DNA of 64,000 nucleotides from assembly GCF_002797975.1 (NCBI RefSeq), contig NZ_PGET01000001.1, forward strand, positions 3,286,001 to 3,350,000, in the 5' to 3' direction. The notes beneath the pieces were generated by a model. That model saw only the letters and a list, made by a program, of their open reading frames with translations, did not search any database and had not been told where the DNA came from. The translations under genes were made by a program, and so were the position numbers. This DNA is from [Clostridium] celerecrescens 18A. GTDB taxonomy: Bacteria; Bacillota; Clostridia; Lachnospirales; Lachnospiraceae. Below, one piece after another: positions 11,701-18,736 of the stretch. Positions within the stretch are counted from its first letter, which is position 1, and the number at the start of each line of letters is the position of its first letter.

Positions 11701-11964
11701 TAAACCGCACAAGTCAAAGCGGTATGAGTTCCCCCCGGATTCGCCCGTTCCGCTTCTCGGCCCTATCCATTTATATGCAGTTGCCTCGCTTGCCCCGTTC
11801 CCAAGATCTTCATTTGTTAATTCTGAAGAAGCATACGCGATCACGCTCATTCCAGGCAATAACTGGCCTCCTATGATACAAACCGACAGAACCATCGCAA
11901 AAAAGCGTTTCCATAATTGATACCATCTTTTTGATATTCCTGCTTTTTTACTTTTTGTAGTCAT
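5722..11964 (-). CDS. 2080-aa secreted adhesin: beta-helix, InlB/MucBP-like repeats, FIVAR-like helices, cell-wall-binding repeats
   Basis: The ATG at 11964 (MTTKSKKAG) lies 9 bases after GGAG and is preferred to a TTG two codons earlier. A signal peptide covers about residues 1-48. Residues 50-290 match the N-terminal region of the partial paralogue at 1-977. Residues about 300-520 look like a right-handed beta-helix (YTSPYKTIEYALNKIG, then short repeated turns such as GTLKLTDIILDGNGV). About 590-1250 carry repeated MucBP/InlB-like modules (VFKGWSKVNSQT, FAGWFIDQDGNG). A lysine/glutamate-rich FIVAR-like helical segment (ARKELEDAIKNAIDK) precedes a GGSKGGGG linker and W/Y/G choline-binding-type repeats (GWFRDEKHDWYY, GWRNIGGKWYYF). 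Second gene of the cluster, 18 bases after the 550-aa protein. Probably binds the wall through its C-terminus; ligand unknown. Expression is likely controlled by the invertible segment upstream (inference). Confidence 0.88.
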   Translation of the reverse strand: MTTKSKKAGISKRWYQLWKRFFAMVLSVCIIGGQLLPGMSVIAYASSELTNEDLGNGASEATAYKWIGPRSGTGESGGNSYRFDLCGLQAGQTEYSTSGIQTTFSWQGYATYLQVAGGTTYKANGGTNGAVEDLASMGVEFKIAVSPSPDDKYVFVDYYIYDKNGQGGINGRTVKLGTGTDVMIGGGSGGSSDDYATVYKNNRGFHMVNQYTKTTFDCITNDSNLGVTPPTTRWIGHYSSWGGNVFNEGGGDSVSGIDSGMAYSWHFQLHPYEMVHKRVAFAIRDTSYYVSDLYGSDSSSAEGTYTSPYKTIEYALNKIGNKKGYIYVMDYPDITAPIAISGSSSKDITIASTDFDHSGNPTNENSDYIKTLKRADSYTGSVFNVSSGTLKLTDIILDGNGVETSSPVISAASGTVEINSGAVVKNCNGTSVGSGSAVEITGTANLSMNYGTVKNNISNGKGTVYFDSNGSFSVKNLVTIEDNVNSSGEKNNVYLAQGKQITVNGDLDASQIGVTAQQIPEASVGDSTEMGQEIVIAVPSADYSASITSCPFADNFFADKDTGNGTGIYTAVGSSALNNSRNTVLKRNGYIVSFAYRDTATGGTVTGAPDTPSLSFASGDGVVISPPSAISGYEFTGTSIDQGTGGTLTAVETEGTDFGKITGTMPGQDVVVTYEYTRIDASIAFVVNGGTPQPQTLTGTAGNSVNALLPSVSRYGYVFKGWSKVNSQTSPEYISSLPAVYPEDPVTYYAIWEPDSNVKFDYTVDYTNQNGSIVFQSTTTANTYSVESVIQSQKKNIHGYLWSLSDSLTSPAEYNYDGLGAAPIGTFNGSTGEFAGRMPGQDAAVKYAYKVDWNNPAARSDLTVRYVTGNGTVIHAPGVTPYYPEDAISTSPLDIYGYQFVSGSITAGDTADDSDGNLVSAVQGSFGSSGGFMGFMPNQPVEITYVYEATGEGYTFAVNFLDNDTSDSSLKNIINPEIQQKTADTAVSAEYRDLYGYSYASAAAVPSSSGSFDGSRNYTGTMPSDDLTVSYRYDRVMSQWARITYKSGINGAISHGSGVSSDVQEQGSGTGVYETSILKNDGSAAGQTDSYTWSTVKEKRLVPMTQADQYYRFAGWFIDQDGNGTLNGGEQLLTEDHRFTGDATVTALFEEDPEKWIDIQFAAGEHGSLADGSITSLHIQYDRTWGDIAGQIPGYVPEINYLVDGWYDGDLDVEAADVLKNGHTYTIRFYQDPAVFGTDVAAPDASTGLNGEGKGKITVYHTTAGYQYIITDLEGNIVGVQTGTIAGRVYFDGLYPGARYLVYEAAGNVHAIVGNQIGDTEGNISDPVEVLTPVVETNYQILFDENHEGKTVLVIKPADKKSDYAVLSKEGTVIVTTETGSDGWQAVTGNPGSVTFSGLNYNEEYIVVARPKGETEITAESRMPDGSVITTDPGGALEIPNYIVETLEGRVVSVDQEAIDAARYEEAHKGDRVVITAEETNGAGETFLYWKITIGSVPGLTGKLYERELAFDMPDTNLVFTAYYTRPVASPSNATVVDEIRGGSENEIALDPGEIPELEEELTTEADRILMDQNHADVTYKVVYTKNAAKATESNAVKASPEYDSDHSQAFKAAWGLNVDIERYVNGRKTAMATPSDAEFVTYIQLGKDDVDMMDYQLYRIFTDPFDGSVQAELVEMSDDPEETGGLFTFTAQAGMRYVMVYSRAYRLYFLNQTALPRYQYYFKVRKGEAPSDWYYSYEYGQVEEPADIFISEEGVEYSYVGWSYREDRLSEFDPDREISRKTYVYAYYENNQKEVTDARKELEDAIKNAIDKSDDYFLTLKETEKLKEAIEEALEILDRTSPKATLDELLEALEKLKEVTKPLDEVLDERYDHYDKIQSSGSKGGSKGGGGTGSGIKANPYNPSRSKSYIVGTNGNWEELSGKGSQWAFVLNGGIRLTGMWAKLDYANGDVNKNGWYHFNASGIMDYGWFRDEKHDWYYCNTESDGWLGKMKTGWHHDKEDNRWYYLDPETGMMAKGWRNIGGKWYYFTEQNSMETYRYDAATEKWIYKSNKERPLGSMYASEMTPDGYAVGGDGAWLQ

Positions 11965-11982
11965 ATTCAATTTCTCCTCTGA

Positions 11983-13635
11983 TTAGAAATTAAGCCTTTC
12001 TTCCGGAGGCAGTTCATCTGTGGAAGGCTCTGTATCATAACCTGCAATCAGACCTCCTTCATATGGATTCTCTTTGTTATCTTTATCATAATGATAGAAA
12101 CCGATTCCATCAGTTCCAGTTCGCCATCTGGGCTTTTCATCATCTCCCACCCATGCTGCAAATCTGTCGTTTATAATAAGGAGATATCCTCCCTCTTTAT
12201 CCTTTACTGCCTTTTTATCACCTTTTACAATCTTTCCGTTAATATCTACCACCTGGTAATACGTCTCATCGTTCTTCCGAACCTCTACTACACCATAGCC
12301 ATATTCTTCATCTGCCTCCAGCCTAATTCCATTGATGTAGTATCTGTTATCATTTTTCTGAAGCTGGTTCCGGTTCCCATAGGCCTTTCCGTTTCCGGAA
12401 AATCCAAATGTAAAGACACCATCTTCCAGTTCCACTTTGATCTCCTTTCCCATCTGCATGGAACCGTCATTTAATTCGTCCGGCGCAAACAAATACAGAT
12501 CGGATTTTTCAATTCCATATAATGAGCCATCTATAAAATCCTCTGAACTCCAGTCGTCCACATCGTACTGGGCTACAAACTCCGATTTTCCATCGAACAA
12601 TACAAAGCCCGTCTTCATCCTTCCGATTCCGTCAAAGGCATAATTTTTTCCGCTGATGTTACGGATCCTGTTCCGGTAGACTTCCCCTTTTTCATCCGTG
12701 TGCCACCAGCTGCATTCCTGATCAGAATAATCCGTTTCATCCAGATTTTCCGACGGGTACATCCAGAACCACATGTTTTTCAGAAGCTTGCCTCCATCAT
12801 ATGCGGAATAGAATCTCGCAGATGTGGAGCTGGTAGGATTGCTTTTATCCGCATTGCTAATGGTTGCTACCTTGCCCCACCATGGGTTCATAATTCCATT
12901 TTCATCAAATCCATAAGCATTTCCGCCAATATTCTTCTGCTTTAAATTCTCTCCTTTGCTGTAAACCTTTTTGGAGCTTTCATCAAAATAGATCCACATT
13001 TTTTCATAATCCGAATAATAGCGGTCGGTCATGTTGCTAAGCAGTTCAGAACCACCGGTCCCATAGCCGATTTCACCATAATCCAGCCATTTTTCTGTAA
13101 ACAGAACCCCATCTTCTCCAGAGTAATAAACCCCTTCTACAAACGGATCATCCGAATCATTAATGGAATTTCCATTTTCATCAATCCATCCGGTTAACAT
13201 AAGTCCATCTTCATTAAAAAGATAGGTATTTCCATTAATCTTCTTTTTGAAACTGTTGCCCTTTCTTTGATACGCCTTGCCATCAGTTCCAAAATAGTAC
13301 CAGCCTTCTTCAAAATCACCTTCCGGATCTTTGGTTTCATCAATCCAGATCCATGTGTTTTGAACCATCTTTCCATCTTCATCCACGAAATAACTGGTGT
13401 TTCCCAGATGGAACATACAATTCTTAAGAATCGTTCCTTCCGATGATAAGTAATACCAACTGTCCTTTGATTTTTTCCAGACATTTGTCACCGGCTGATC
13501 ATCCGAACCAAGGTATGACCATTCGTCATTCTCGAGCTTCCAGCCTTCGGCAGCATAGACATCTTCATGGAAAGATGACGTTAAAAAGCCCACCGAAAGT
13601 GCAAAGATCGTTAGCACACATAATCTCTTTTTCAT
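11983..13635 (-). CDS. Secreted cell-wall-binding repeat protein (550 aa)
   Basis: First gene of the adhesin cluster. It has a short signal peptide (MKKRLCVLTIFALSVGFLTSSF), then almost the whole protein is a string of choline-binding-type repeats with the W-Y-Y/F-G pattern: WSYLGSDDQPVTNVWKKS, DSWYYLSSEGTILKN, NTYLFNEDGLMLTGW, KNYAFDGIGRMKTGF. No enzyme domain is visible. The ATG at 13635 has AGGAAGG about 12 bases upstream, a rather long spacing. Its repeats resemble the C-terminal anchors of the two downstream adhesins and of the amidase at 33849-34676, so all may dock on the same wall polymer (inference). It may act as a surface coat or accessory of the adhesins; the true role is unknown. 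Confidence 0.85.
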   Translation of the reverse strand: MKKRLCVLTIFALSVGFLTSSFHEDVYAAEGWKLENDEWSYLGSDDQPVTNVWKKSKDSWYYLSSEGTILKNCMFHLGNTSYFVDEDGKMVQNTWIWIDETKDPEGDFEEGWYYFGTDGKAYQRKGNSFKKKINGNTYLFNEDGLMLTGWIDENGNSINDSDDPFVEGVYYSGEDGVLFTEKWLDYGEIGYGTGGSELLSNMTDRYYSDYEKMWIYFDESSKKVYSKGENLKQKNIGGNAYGFDENGIMNPWWGKVATISNADKSNPTSSTSARFYSAYDGGKLLKNMWFWMYPSENLDETDYSDQECSWWHTDEKGEVYRNRIRNISGKNYAFDGIGRMKTGFVLFDGKSEFVAQYDVDDWSSEDFIDGSLYGIEKSDLYLFAPDELNDGSMQMGKEIKVELEDGVFTFGFSGNGKAYGNRNQLQKNDNRYYINGIRLEADEEYGYGVVEVRKNDETYYQVVDINGKIVKGDKKAVKDKEGGYLLIINDRFAAWVGDDEKPRWRTGTDGIGFYHYDKDNKENPYEGGLIAGYDTEPSTDELPPEERLNF

Positions 13636-13734
13636 TCCTCATCACTACCTTCCTTTCTCTTAAGTTACATCTTCATGGAGTTATTTCCGCCATAGGGGAA
13701 ATTGGCACTCAACATGTATACCTTTTTGCAAAAT

Positions 13735-13758
13735 ACAACAGAATTCCTCTTTTGTTGT
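13735..13758 (+). repeat. Left inverted recombination site (IRL) of a putative invertible segment
   Basis: Structure 9+6+9: arm ACAACAGAA, spacer TTCCTC, arm TTTTGTTGT, whose reverse complement ACAACAAAA matches the first arm at 8 of 9. Bases 13738-13758 are the exact reverse complement of 13963-13983, and the full 24-base sites differ at one position. Inverted arms around a 6-base asymmetric spacer are the known form of tyrosine-recombinase crossover sites. Confidence 0.85.
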
Positions 13759-13760
13759 TT

Positions 13761-13805
13761 AAAAAAAAGAAAAACCGGGTTTGATATAACGCTCCGGTTT
13801 TTCTT
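13761..13805 (-). terminator. Terminator inside the invertible segment, facing the adhesin genes
   Basis: On the minus strand AAGAAAAACCGG pairs perfectly with CCGGTTTTTCTT (12 bp, 15-base loop) and is followed by six T. In the sequenced orientation it ends transcripts coming from the recombinase side before they reach the adhesins. Confidence 0.7.
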
Positions 13806-13909
13806 ATCTAAATATAAACACTTTAAAAGGCCGGTTTTACAAAAATTATGCAAACCAGCTTCTTTGTTGTACCTGAATTTCAAAAAAAGGAGATTTTGAA
13901 GAAAAATAG

Positions 13910-13938
13910 TGGATTTTATTTCCTTTATGTAGTAGAAT
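13910..13938 (+). promoter_or_regulatory. Candidate sigma-A promoter inside the invertible segment
   Basis: TGGATT, 17 bases, TAGAAT (-10 matches 5 of 6, -35 only 3 of 6). A second TAGAAT lies at 13951-13956. As sequenced it points into the 3' end of the recombinase gene (antisense); after inversion it would drive the adhesin cluster. Confidence 0.4.
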
Positions 13939-13960
13939 ATTTTAAGATACTAGAATGCTT

Positions 13961-14851
13961 TTACAACAAAAGAGGAATTCTGTCGTCAATTTCAACCAGC
14001 AATTTCAGACTTTCCAGCTGCCTTATATGGTTATAGCCGCTTTCTATCGTGTAAATACGTGTCGTATTAACGCTGCTATGTCCTAATATATCTGCAAGCC
14101 TGGACAAATCCTTCTCTGAATCATAGTAAGATCTGGCAAATAAATGTCGTAAATTATGGGGATAAATTTTTTCCTGTGCGACGCCCGCTTCTACGCCCAA
14201 TGCTTTCATTTCTCTCCAGATATTACTTCTGTCCAATGCAGCTCCATTCCTTGTTATAAAAATCATACCTCCTTCTAAATGTCTTTTTTGTGCATACAAT
14301 ATTAACATCTGAGATAACTGTCTTGTAAGGAACACAGTTCTCACCTTCCCCTTACAATCCACTTCCGCCCGTCCTCTGACTGCGGCTTCTACCGTAATAA
14401 AAGGTAACTCCGATACCCTGATTCCAGTTGAACAGATCGTCTGCAGCAATAAAGCCAATCTTATATTACCTTTTTCAAAAGCAGTTTTTACCAATCTCCT
14501 ATACTCATCCTTTGACAACTCCTTGTTTTCTGAACAAAAAGTATTGCGGCTGATTTTAAGAAATTTCACTTTACAATCCTCCCAACTGCAATAATTAAAA
14601 AAACCATTAAGCGCAGCCAGAGCCCCATTAACTGTCACAGGAGCCATCTTTTCGCGCATAACACCCTTCCACATTATCACAATTTCTTTATTAGCAGATC
14701 TTCCATTGAGATAGTGCATGAATAAGCTGAGATTATATCGGTAACTCCGAATTGTTTCTTTGCTTTTTTCACAACCGTGCAACCACGCACAATATTCATC
14801 GATCAGCGTATCTGTAACGATTCTCGCTTTACACTTACAGACTTTATCCAT
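13961..14851 (-). CDS. Tyrosine site-specific recombinase (probable DNA invertase of the adhesin switch)
   Basis: 296 aa, about the length of XerC/D and fim-type recombinases. An N-terminal SAM-like core-binding domain (about residues 12-95) precedes the catalytic domain. All catalytic residues are visible: R145 (TGIRVSEL), K169, H232-x-x-R235 (HNLRHLFA), H258 (LGHSSVNTT) and nucleophile Y267. Start supported by GGAGGACAAT before the ATG. No phage genes, tRNA or other integrase partners are nearby, which argues against a prophage. Its gene ends inside one of two inverted repeats that bound a 204-bp segment upstream of the adhesins, so its substrate is probably that segment. After inversion the frame would read past the present stop and add FKKKKNRV. 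A Xer-like housekeeping role is less likely because of this context. Confidence 0.9.
   Translation of the reverse strand: MDKVCKCKARIVTDTLIDEYCAWLHGCEKSKETIRSYRYNLSLFMHYLNGRSANKEIVIMWKGVMREKMAPVTVNGALAALNGFFNYCSWEDCKVKFLKISRNTFCSENKELSKDEYRRLVKTAFEKGNIRLALLLQTICSTGIRVSELPFITVEAAVRGRAEVDCKGKVRTVFLTRQLSQMLILYAQKRHLEGGMIFITRNGAALDRSNIWREMKALGVEAGVAQEKIYPHNLRHLFARSYYDSEKDLSRLADILGHSSVNTTRIYTIESGYNHIRQLESLKLLVEIDDRIPLLL
13963..13986 (+). repeat. Right inverted recombination site (IRR), inside the recombinase 3' end
   Basis: Arm ACAACAAAA, spacer GAGGAA, arm TTCTGTCGT; reverse complement of the left site with one mismatch. It overlaps the last codons and the first base of the stop codon of the recombinase gene, so a crossover here rewrites the end of that frame. 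Confidence 0.85.
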
Positions 14852-14916
14852 ATTGTCCTCCTATTATGCAGTACCATATATTCAAATACGAATCGTTCCC
14901 AATTCAGGGATAAAAT

Positions 14917-14945
14917 ATTCTACATTCAGGGAAAGTTAAAATAAA
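14917..14945 (-). promoter_or_regulatory. Candidate promoter of the recombinase gene with flanking direct repeats
   Basis: Minus strand TTTATT, 17 bases, TAGAAT. The -10 is flanked by two CCCTGAAT direct repeats (14902-14909 and 14924-14931) 22 bp apart, about two helical turns, which could be an operator. The 13-mer GTAGAATATTTTA containing this -10 also occurs at 13932-13944 in the invertible segment. Confidence 0.35.
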
Positions 14946-14947
14946 AA

Positions 14948-14985
14948 ACAGAAATCCTCTTGAGAATAAATAAGAAGATTTCTGT
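14948..14985 (-). terminator. Hairpin terminator between hemW and the recombinase gene
   Basis: Minus strand ACAGAAATCTTCTT pairs with AAGAGGATTTCTGT (14 bp, one mismatch) and is followed by TTTTTATTTT. It probably ends the lepA-hemW transcript about 250 bases after the hemW stop. The AT-rich remainder of 14986-15233 shows no gene. Confidence 0.55.
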
Positions 14986-15233
14986 CTGGCATTGAAAAGA
15001 AAAACTATCAACTTTCCGTGCTGTCATTTTTTTAACGAAGCTTCTTCGAACTAAATGATTCTATTTATCGTATAATAATGTCGGACATAAAACCCAAAAT
15101 TTCTCTTCTTATCTTCGACTATTATTCTACTGAAACGTAAAACAAACTAGTTGTATAATGTAATTAATATTAGGTTAATTGTATTAAATAATGTTAAAAA
15201 TTACCATTTTTCATTATCGCTTACGGATTATGC

Positions 15234-16457
15234 TCATTTTAAAAACCGGCTCATAACATAATTACTGATGTCGATTCCTCTGGAAGTCAGACGATAACAG
15301 CCATCTTTAAACTCCATAAGCCCTTCCTCTTCCATTGCATCTAACACCATACCGTAAACGCTCCGGATGTTGTGGCCAAAGTTGCTGACAAACCCTTGGG
15401 CTGAGACACCTTTCATGAGACGCAGCCCCAGAAACATGTATTCTTCCATCTTTTCCTCTATCGTCAGCTGCTCAAACTCCTGCCTCAACACTCTCTGAAA
15501 TGCTTCTTCCTGATCCAGACTGGCTCTGCAATACTCATCGAGTGCAGGAGTATTATGAAAACGGCATCCATTCAAATAAGAGGCAGCCCCCAGACCTAAG
15601 CCCAAATACTCTACTCCAGTCCAATAGCCGATGTTATGCCTGCATTCGTATCCGTTTTTGGAATAATTGGATATTTCATACCTTTCATATCCTTGTTCGT
15701 TTAGAAATTCCTGGGTGAGGTAATACATTTCACGCTCTGTATCCTCATCCGGCAAATTCGGCAGGGACATAAGTCTATTACGTTCTTCCAGGGTCAGGGA
15801 GTGGTTTTCCATGTTTTCCATGTTTCCTTGCTCCCCATACCGATCAAAATAAGGTGTCCCCTTTTCCACGATCAGGCTATAAGCAGATATATGCTCCGGT
15901 TTCAGCATTGTCACCTTTTTTAAGGTATTCTTCCATGATTCCAATGTCTGCCCTGGAATTGCTGAAATCAAATCCACATTTACGTTGTCAAATCCGGCCA
16001 TACGAACTCTTTGATAGCTTTTCAGGAATTCATCATAGGTATGAATTCTGCCTAAATAGCGCAGCTCTTTGTCATCTGCAGACTGAAGCCCCATACTGAT
16101 CCGGTTTACCCCTGCTTCTCTGTAACAGGAAAGCGCCTCGGCCGTCACCGTACCAGGATTTACCTCCATCGTGATCTCTGCACCAGGAAGAATCTCAAAC
16201 GCTTCCCTGAGAGAATGAAGAACTGCAGCCATGTCCCCTATACCCAATATAGAAGGAGTGCCTCCCCCTATGAATACACTGATCACCTGGTATTCTTTGA
16301 CTTTGGCACTCTGGAATTTGATCTCTTCTATTAACTTTTCTGTATATTCCCGCTGCATCTGCTGGTTACCGGGAAAAGATAGGAAATCACAGTATGCGCA
16401 TTTACGCACGCAGAACGGGATATGCACATAAATCTCAAGATTCTTTTTATTCATCAT
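15234..16457 (-). CDS. hemW: HemW, radical SAM haem chaperone (formerly called HemN-like coproporphyrinogen III oxidase)
   Basis: The 407-aa protein has the radical SAM motif C16-x3-C20-x2-C23 ([12 protein letters not shown]) binding a 4Fe-4S cluster and SAM. The position after the third Cys is DF, lacking the fourth Cys (CxC) typical of true HemN. GGGTPS follows at about residue 65, and the C-terminal HemN_C domain ends with a winged-helix-like segment. HemW family proteins bind haem and pass it to acceptor proteins rather than oxidise coproporphyrinogen. The gene overlaps the 3' end of lepA (ATGATGAATAA), so translation is coupled; lepA-hemW linkage is common in Firmicutes. Confidence 0.92.
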   Translation of the reverse strand: MMNKKNLEIYVHIPFCVRKCAYCDFLSFPGNQQMQREYTEKLIEEIKFQSAKVKEYQVISVFIGGGTPSILGIGDMAAVLHSLREAFEILPGAEITMEVNPGTVTAEALSCYREAGVNRISMGLQSADDKELRYLGRIHTYDEFLKSYQRVRMAGFDNVNVDLISAIPGQTLESWKNTLKKVTMLKPEHISAYSLIVEKGTPYFDRYGEQGNMENMENHSLTLEERNRLMSLPNLPDEDTEREMYYLTQEFLNEQGYERYEISNYSKNGYECRHNIGYWTGVEYLGLGLGAASYLNGCRFHNTPALDEYCRASLDQEEAFQRVLRQEFEQLTIEEKMEEYMFLGLRLMKGVSAQGFVSNFGHNIRSVYGMVLDAMEEEGLMEFKDGCYRLTSRGIDISNYVMSRFLK

Positions 16458-18261
16458 CTAATTTCAGTACGCTCATAAATGCCTTTTGCGGTATCTCTAC
16501 GTTACCAACCTGGCGCATACGTTTTTTACCTTCCTTCTGCTTTTCAAGAAGTTTCTTCTTACGGGAAATATCACCGCCATAACATTTGGCTAAAACGTCC
16601 TTTCTCATGGCCTTCACTGTCTCACGGGCAATGATCTTGCCGCCGATAGCAGCCTGGATGGGGATCTCAAAAAGCTGTCTGGGGATCTCATCCTTAAGCT
16701 TCTCGCACATTCTCCGTCCCCTGTCATAGGCCGATAACGCATGGACGATAAAGGAAAGGGCATCCACTTCTTCCTTGTTTACCAGAATGTCCAGCTTCAC
16801 AAGCTCTGACCTCTGGTAGCCCTTTAATTCATAATCAAAAGACGCATAACCCTTGGAACGGGATTTTAAGGCATCAAAGAAATCATAAATGATCTCGTTT
16901 AAAGGAAGCTCATATCTTAAGAGTGCCCTGGTGGCTTCCATGTATTCCATGCCCAGATACACGCCCCGTCGTTCCTGGCACAGGGTCATGATGGCGCCTA
17001 CAAATTCCGTGGTCACCATGATCTCAGCGCTGACAATTGGTTCTTCCATATATTCAATTTCCGTTGGATCAGGCAGGTTGGAAGGGTTTGTCAGCTCCAA
17101 CTTCTCACCGTTCTTTTTATAAACACGATAAACAACGCCGGGTGCCGTTGTTACCAGATCCAGATTATATTCCCGTTCCAGACGTTCTTGGATTACCTCC
17201 AGATGAAGGAGACCTAAAAATCCGCATCGGAAGCCAAAGCCAAGGGCAAGAGAAGTCTCCGGCTCAAAGAACAGGGAAGCATCGTTAAGCTGAAGCTTTT
17301 CCAAAGCATCACGCAGATCATTGTAACGAGCTCCATCCGCAGGATACAGGCCGCAGTAAACCATGGAAGTAACTTTCTTATAGCCTGAAAGAGGTTCCTT
17401 ACAAGGCCGATCCGCATTGGTAATGGTATCACCCACTGCGGTTTCTTTTACATTCTTTATGCTGGCTGACAGATACCCTACCATACCGGCGCTTAGTGAC
17501 TCGCACGGTAGGAATTGGCCAGCGCCGAAATATCCGACCTCCACCACCTCTTCTATTGCTCCGGTAGCCATCATGCGCACCCTGTCGCCTTTTTTTACAG
17601 TTCCCTCCTTAACACGGAAGAAAACGATGACGCCTTTATAGGAATCATAAAGAGAGTCGAAAATCAGGGCCTGGAGGGGAGCTTCAGGGTCACCCTTTGG
17701 AGCCGGGATCTTTTCAACAATCGCTTCTAAAACTGCTTCCACATTTAGCCCTGTCTTTGCAGAAATCCTGGGAGCATCATGGGCTTCGATCCCGATAACG
17801 TCTTCGATCTCCTCCACCACACGCTCCGGTTCCGCGCTTGGGAGATCGATTTTATTTAATACCGGAAATACGTCAAGATTATGATCCAGAGCCATATAAA
17901 CATTAGCCAGTGTCTGCGCCTCGATTCCCTGGGAAGCATCCACAACCAGGATGGCTCCGTCACAGGCTGCAAGGCTCCGGGAAACCTCATAGTTAAAGTC
18001 CACGTGACCAGGAGTGTCAATCATGTTAAAAATGTATTCTTCGCCATTCTCGGCCTTGTAAACGGTCCGGACTGCCTGGGCCTTAATGGTAATTCCACGC
18101 TCCCGTTCCAAATCCATATTATCAAGCACCTGGGATTGCATTTCCCTGCTGGTGAGCAAACCTGTCTTCTCTATGATCCTGTCTGCAAGGGTTGACTTTC
18201 CGTGATCAATATGAGCGATAATACAAAAGTTACGTATCTTATTCTGCTGGGCAGCTGCCAT
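16447..18261 (-). CDS. lepA: Elongation factor 4 (LepA) GTPase
   Basis: 604 aa from [11 protein letters not shown], the usual family length; GAGGAA lies 8 bases upstream of this ATG. Longer in-frame starts (to 18324) lack a ribosome-binding site. The G1 motif AHIDHGKST (residues 16-24), RGITIKAQ switch region, DTPGHVDF and NKIDLP motifs are intact. Domain II, the EF-G-like domains and the LepA-specific C-terminal domain ([22 protein letters not shown]) follow. It acts on stalled or mistranslocated ribosomes. First gene of lepA-hemW. Confidence 0.96.
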   Translation of the reverse strand: MAAAQQNKIRNFCIIAHIDHGKSTLADRIIEKTGLLTSREMQSQVLDNMDLERERGITIKAQAVRTVYKAENGEEYIFNMIDTPGHVDFNYEVSRSLAACDGAILVVDASQGIEAQTLANVYMALDHNLDVFPVLNKIDLPSAEPERVVEEIEDVIGIEAHDAPRISAKTGLNVEAVLEAIVEKIPAPKGDPEAPLQALIFDSLYDSYKGVIVFFRVKEGTVKKGDRVRMMATGAIEEVVEVGYFGAGQFLPCESLSAGMVGYLSASIKNVKETAVGDTITNADRPCKEPLSGYKKVTSMVYCGLYPADGARYNDLRDALEKLQLNDASLFFEPETSLALGFGFRCGFLGLLHLEVIQERLEREYNLDLVTTAPGVVYRVYKKNGEKLELTNPSNLPDPTEIEYMEEPIVSAEIMVTTEFVGAIMTLCQERRGVYLGMEYMEATRALLRYELPLNEIIYDFFDALKSRSKGYASFDYELKGYQRSELVKLDILVNKEEVDALSFIVHALSAYDRGRRMCEKLKDEIPRQLFEIPIQAAIGGKIIARETVKAMRKDVLAKCYGGDISRKKKLLEKQKEGKKRMRQVGNVEIPQKAFMSVLKLDDE

Positions 18262-18354
18262 AAAGTTAATTCCTCTTTTCTGATGTTTCTGGTGTTTTCC
18301 GGCCAGGCCCATCCCTAAGGGCACAATCCGCCAGATTACTATGATATCTTTAAA

Positions 18355-18383
18355 AATATACCATTAAAATTACCGATTGTCCA
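18355..18383 (-). promoter_or_regulatory. Sigma-A promoter of lepA-hemW
   Basis: Minus strand TGGACA, 17 bases, TATATT; each box matches consensus at 5 of 6. Predicted transcription start near 18348, about 85 bases before the lepA start. Confidence 0.7.
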
Positions 18384-18736
18384 CTGTGAAAGCGTTGAAT
18401 TTCCTTGTAATTCCGTTGAAATAGCAAGGATGATTGATTGGTTTGCTGTTATTGGTAAAAATAGCAGTATTATGGTGTTACTAAAATGGTACCACTTTCA
18501 CTTGCAAATACAGTAACTATGTATATGTATTAGAATAATATTAAAGAAACAACCGCCCTAATATAAGGGGTTGGCCAAATACTTAGAATAGAAACTCCAT
18601 CCTTTTCACTCGCCAAAGTTTACAAGGGTGGTTTTTCTATGCCCATTTCTGGTTCCATGCAGAGAAAAGCTGCTGAAGCAGGGAATACCTAAGATCTAAG
18701 CGGATTCCCTGCTTTATCATTTTAAATATACCATTT
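18384..18736. other. Intergenic region between spoIIP and lepA, no gene recognised
   Basis: AT-rich, about 350 bases. An imperfect 21-22 base direct repeat (AAATATACCATT...ATTACC) occurs at 18354-18374 and 18724-18745, at either side of this stretch. A 17-codon plus-strand ORF from 18640 has a weak GGTGG ribosome-binding site but no recognisable product. The region may contain a decayed insertion; nothing more can be supported. Confidence 0.4.
18678..18712. terminator. Hairpin downstream of spoIIP
   Basis: Perfect 9-bp stem GCAGGGAAT / ATTCCCTGC. The T-tract is better on the plus strand (TTTATCATTTT) than on the minus strand, but the place, 25 bases past the spoIIP stop, fits a terminator for that gene. 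Confidence 0.45.

Larger units (their letters stand above)
13759..13962. other. Putative 204-bp invertible promoter segment (phase-variation switch)
   Basis: AT-rich non-coding DNA enclosed by two inverted 24-base sites, between a tyrosine recombinase gene and the adhesin cluster. It contains a strong terminator pointing at the adhesins and, near the other end, a candidate promoter pointing away from them. If inverted, the promoter would read out through the site into the 550-aa protein and adhesin genes. The repeats, terminator and adjacency are seen directly; inversion and its effect are inferred from known systems of this design (fim-type and Clostridioides difficile cwpV/flg-type switches). 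Confidence 0.75.

Noticed and set aside
13848..14036. 62-codon plus-strand frame spanning the invertible segment
   Set aside because: No ribosome-binding site; composition follows the AT-rich non-coding DNA and the antisense of the recombinase.
13961..14851. Tyrosine recombinase as evidence of a prophage or integrative element
   Set aside because: No phage, relaxase or attachment-site genes nearby and no target tRNA. The local inverted sites give a better explanation.
15036..15052. Small palindrome acgaagcttcttcgaa in the hemW downstream region
   Set aside because: Followed by A-rich rather than T-rich sequence on the relevant strand, so not a terminator; probably chance.
15234..16457. Annotation as oxygen-independent coproporphyrinogen III oxidase (hemN)
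   Set aside because: The fourth cysteine of the HemN motif is missing, and the lepA context is that of HemW.
18392..18405. Possible CcpA (cre) site TGAAAGCGTTGAAT near lepA
   Set aside because: Two consensus positions fail and lepA is not a catabolite-controlled gene.
18640..18693. 17-codon plus-strand ORF MPISGSMQRKAAEAGNT
   Set aside because: Very short, weak ribosome-binding site, no recognisable product; its end overlaps a hairpin.
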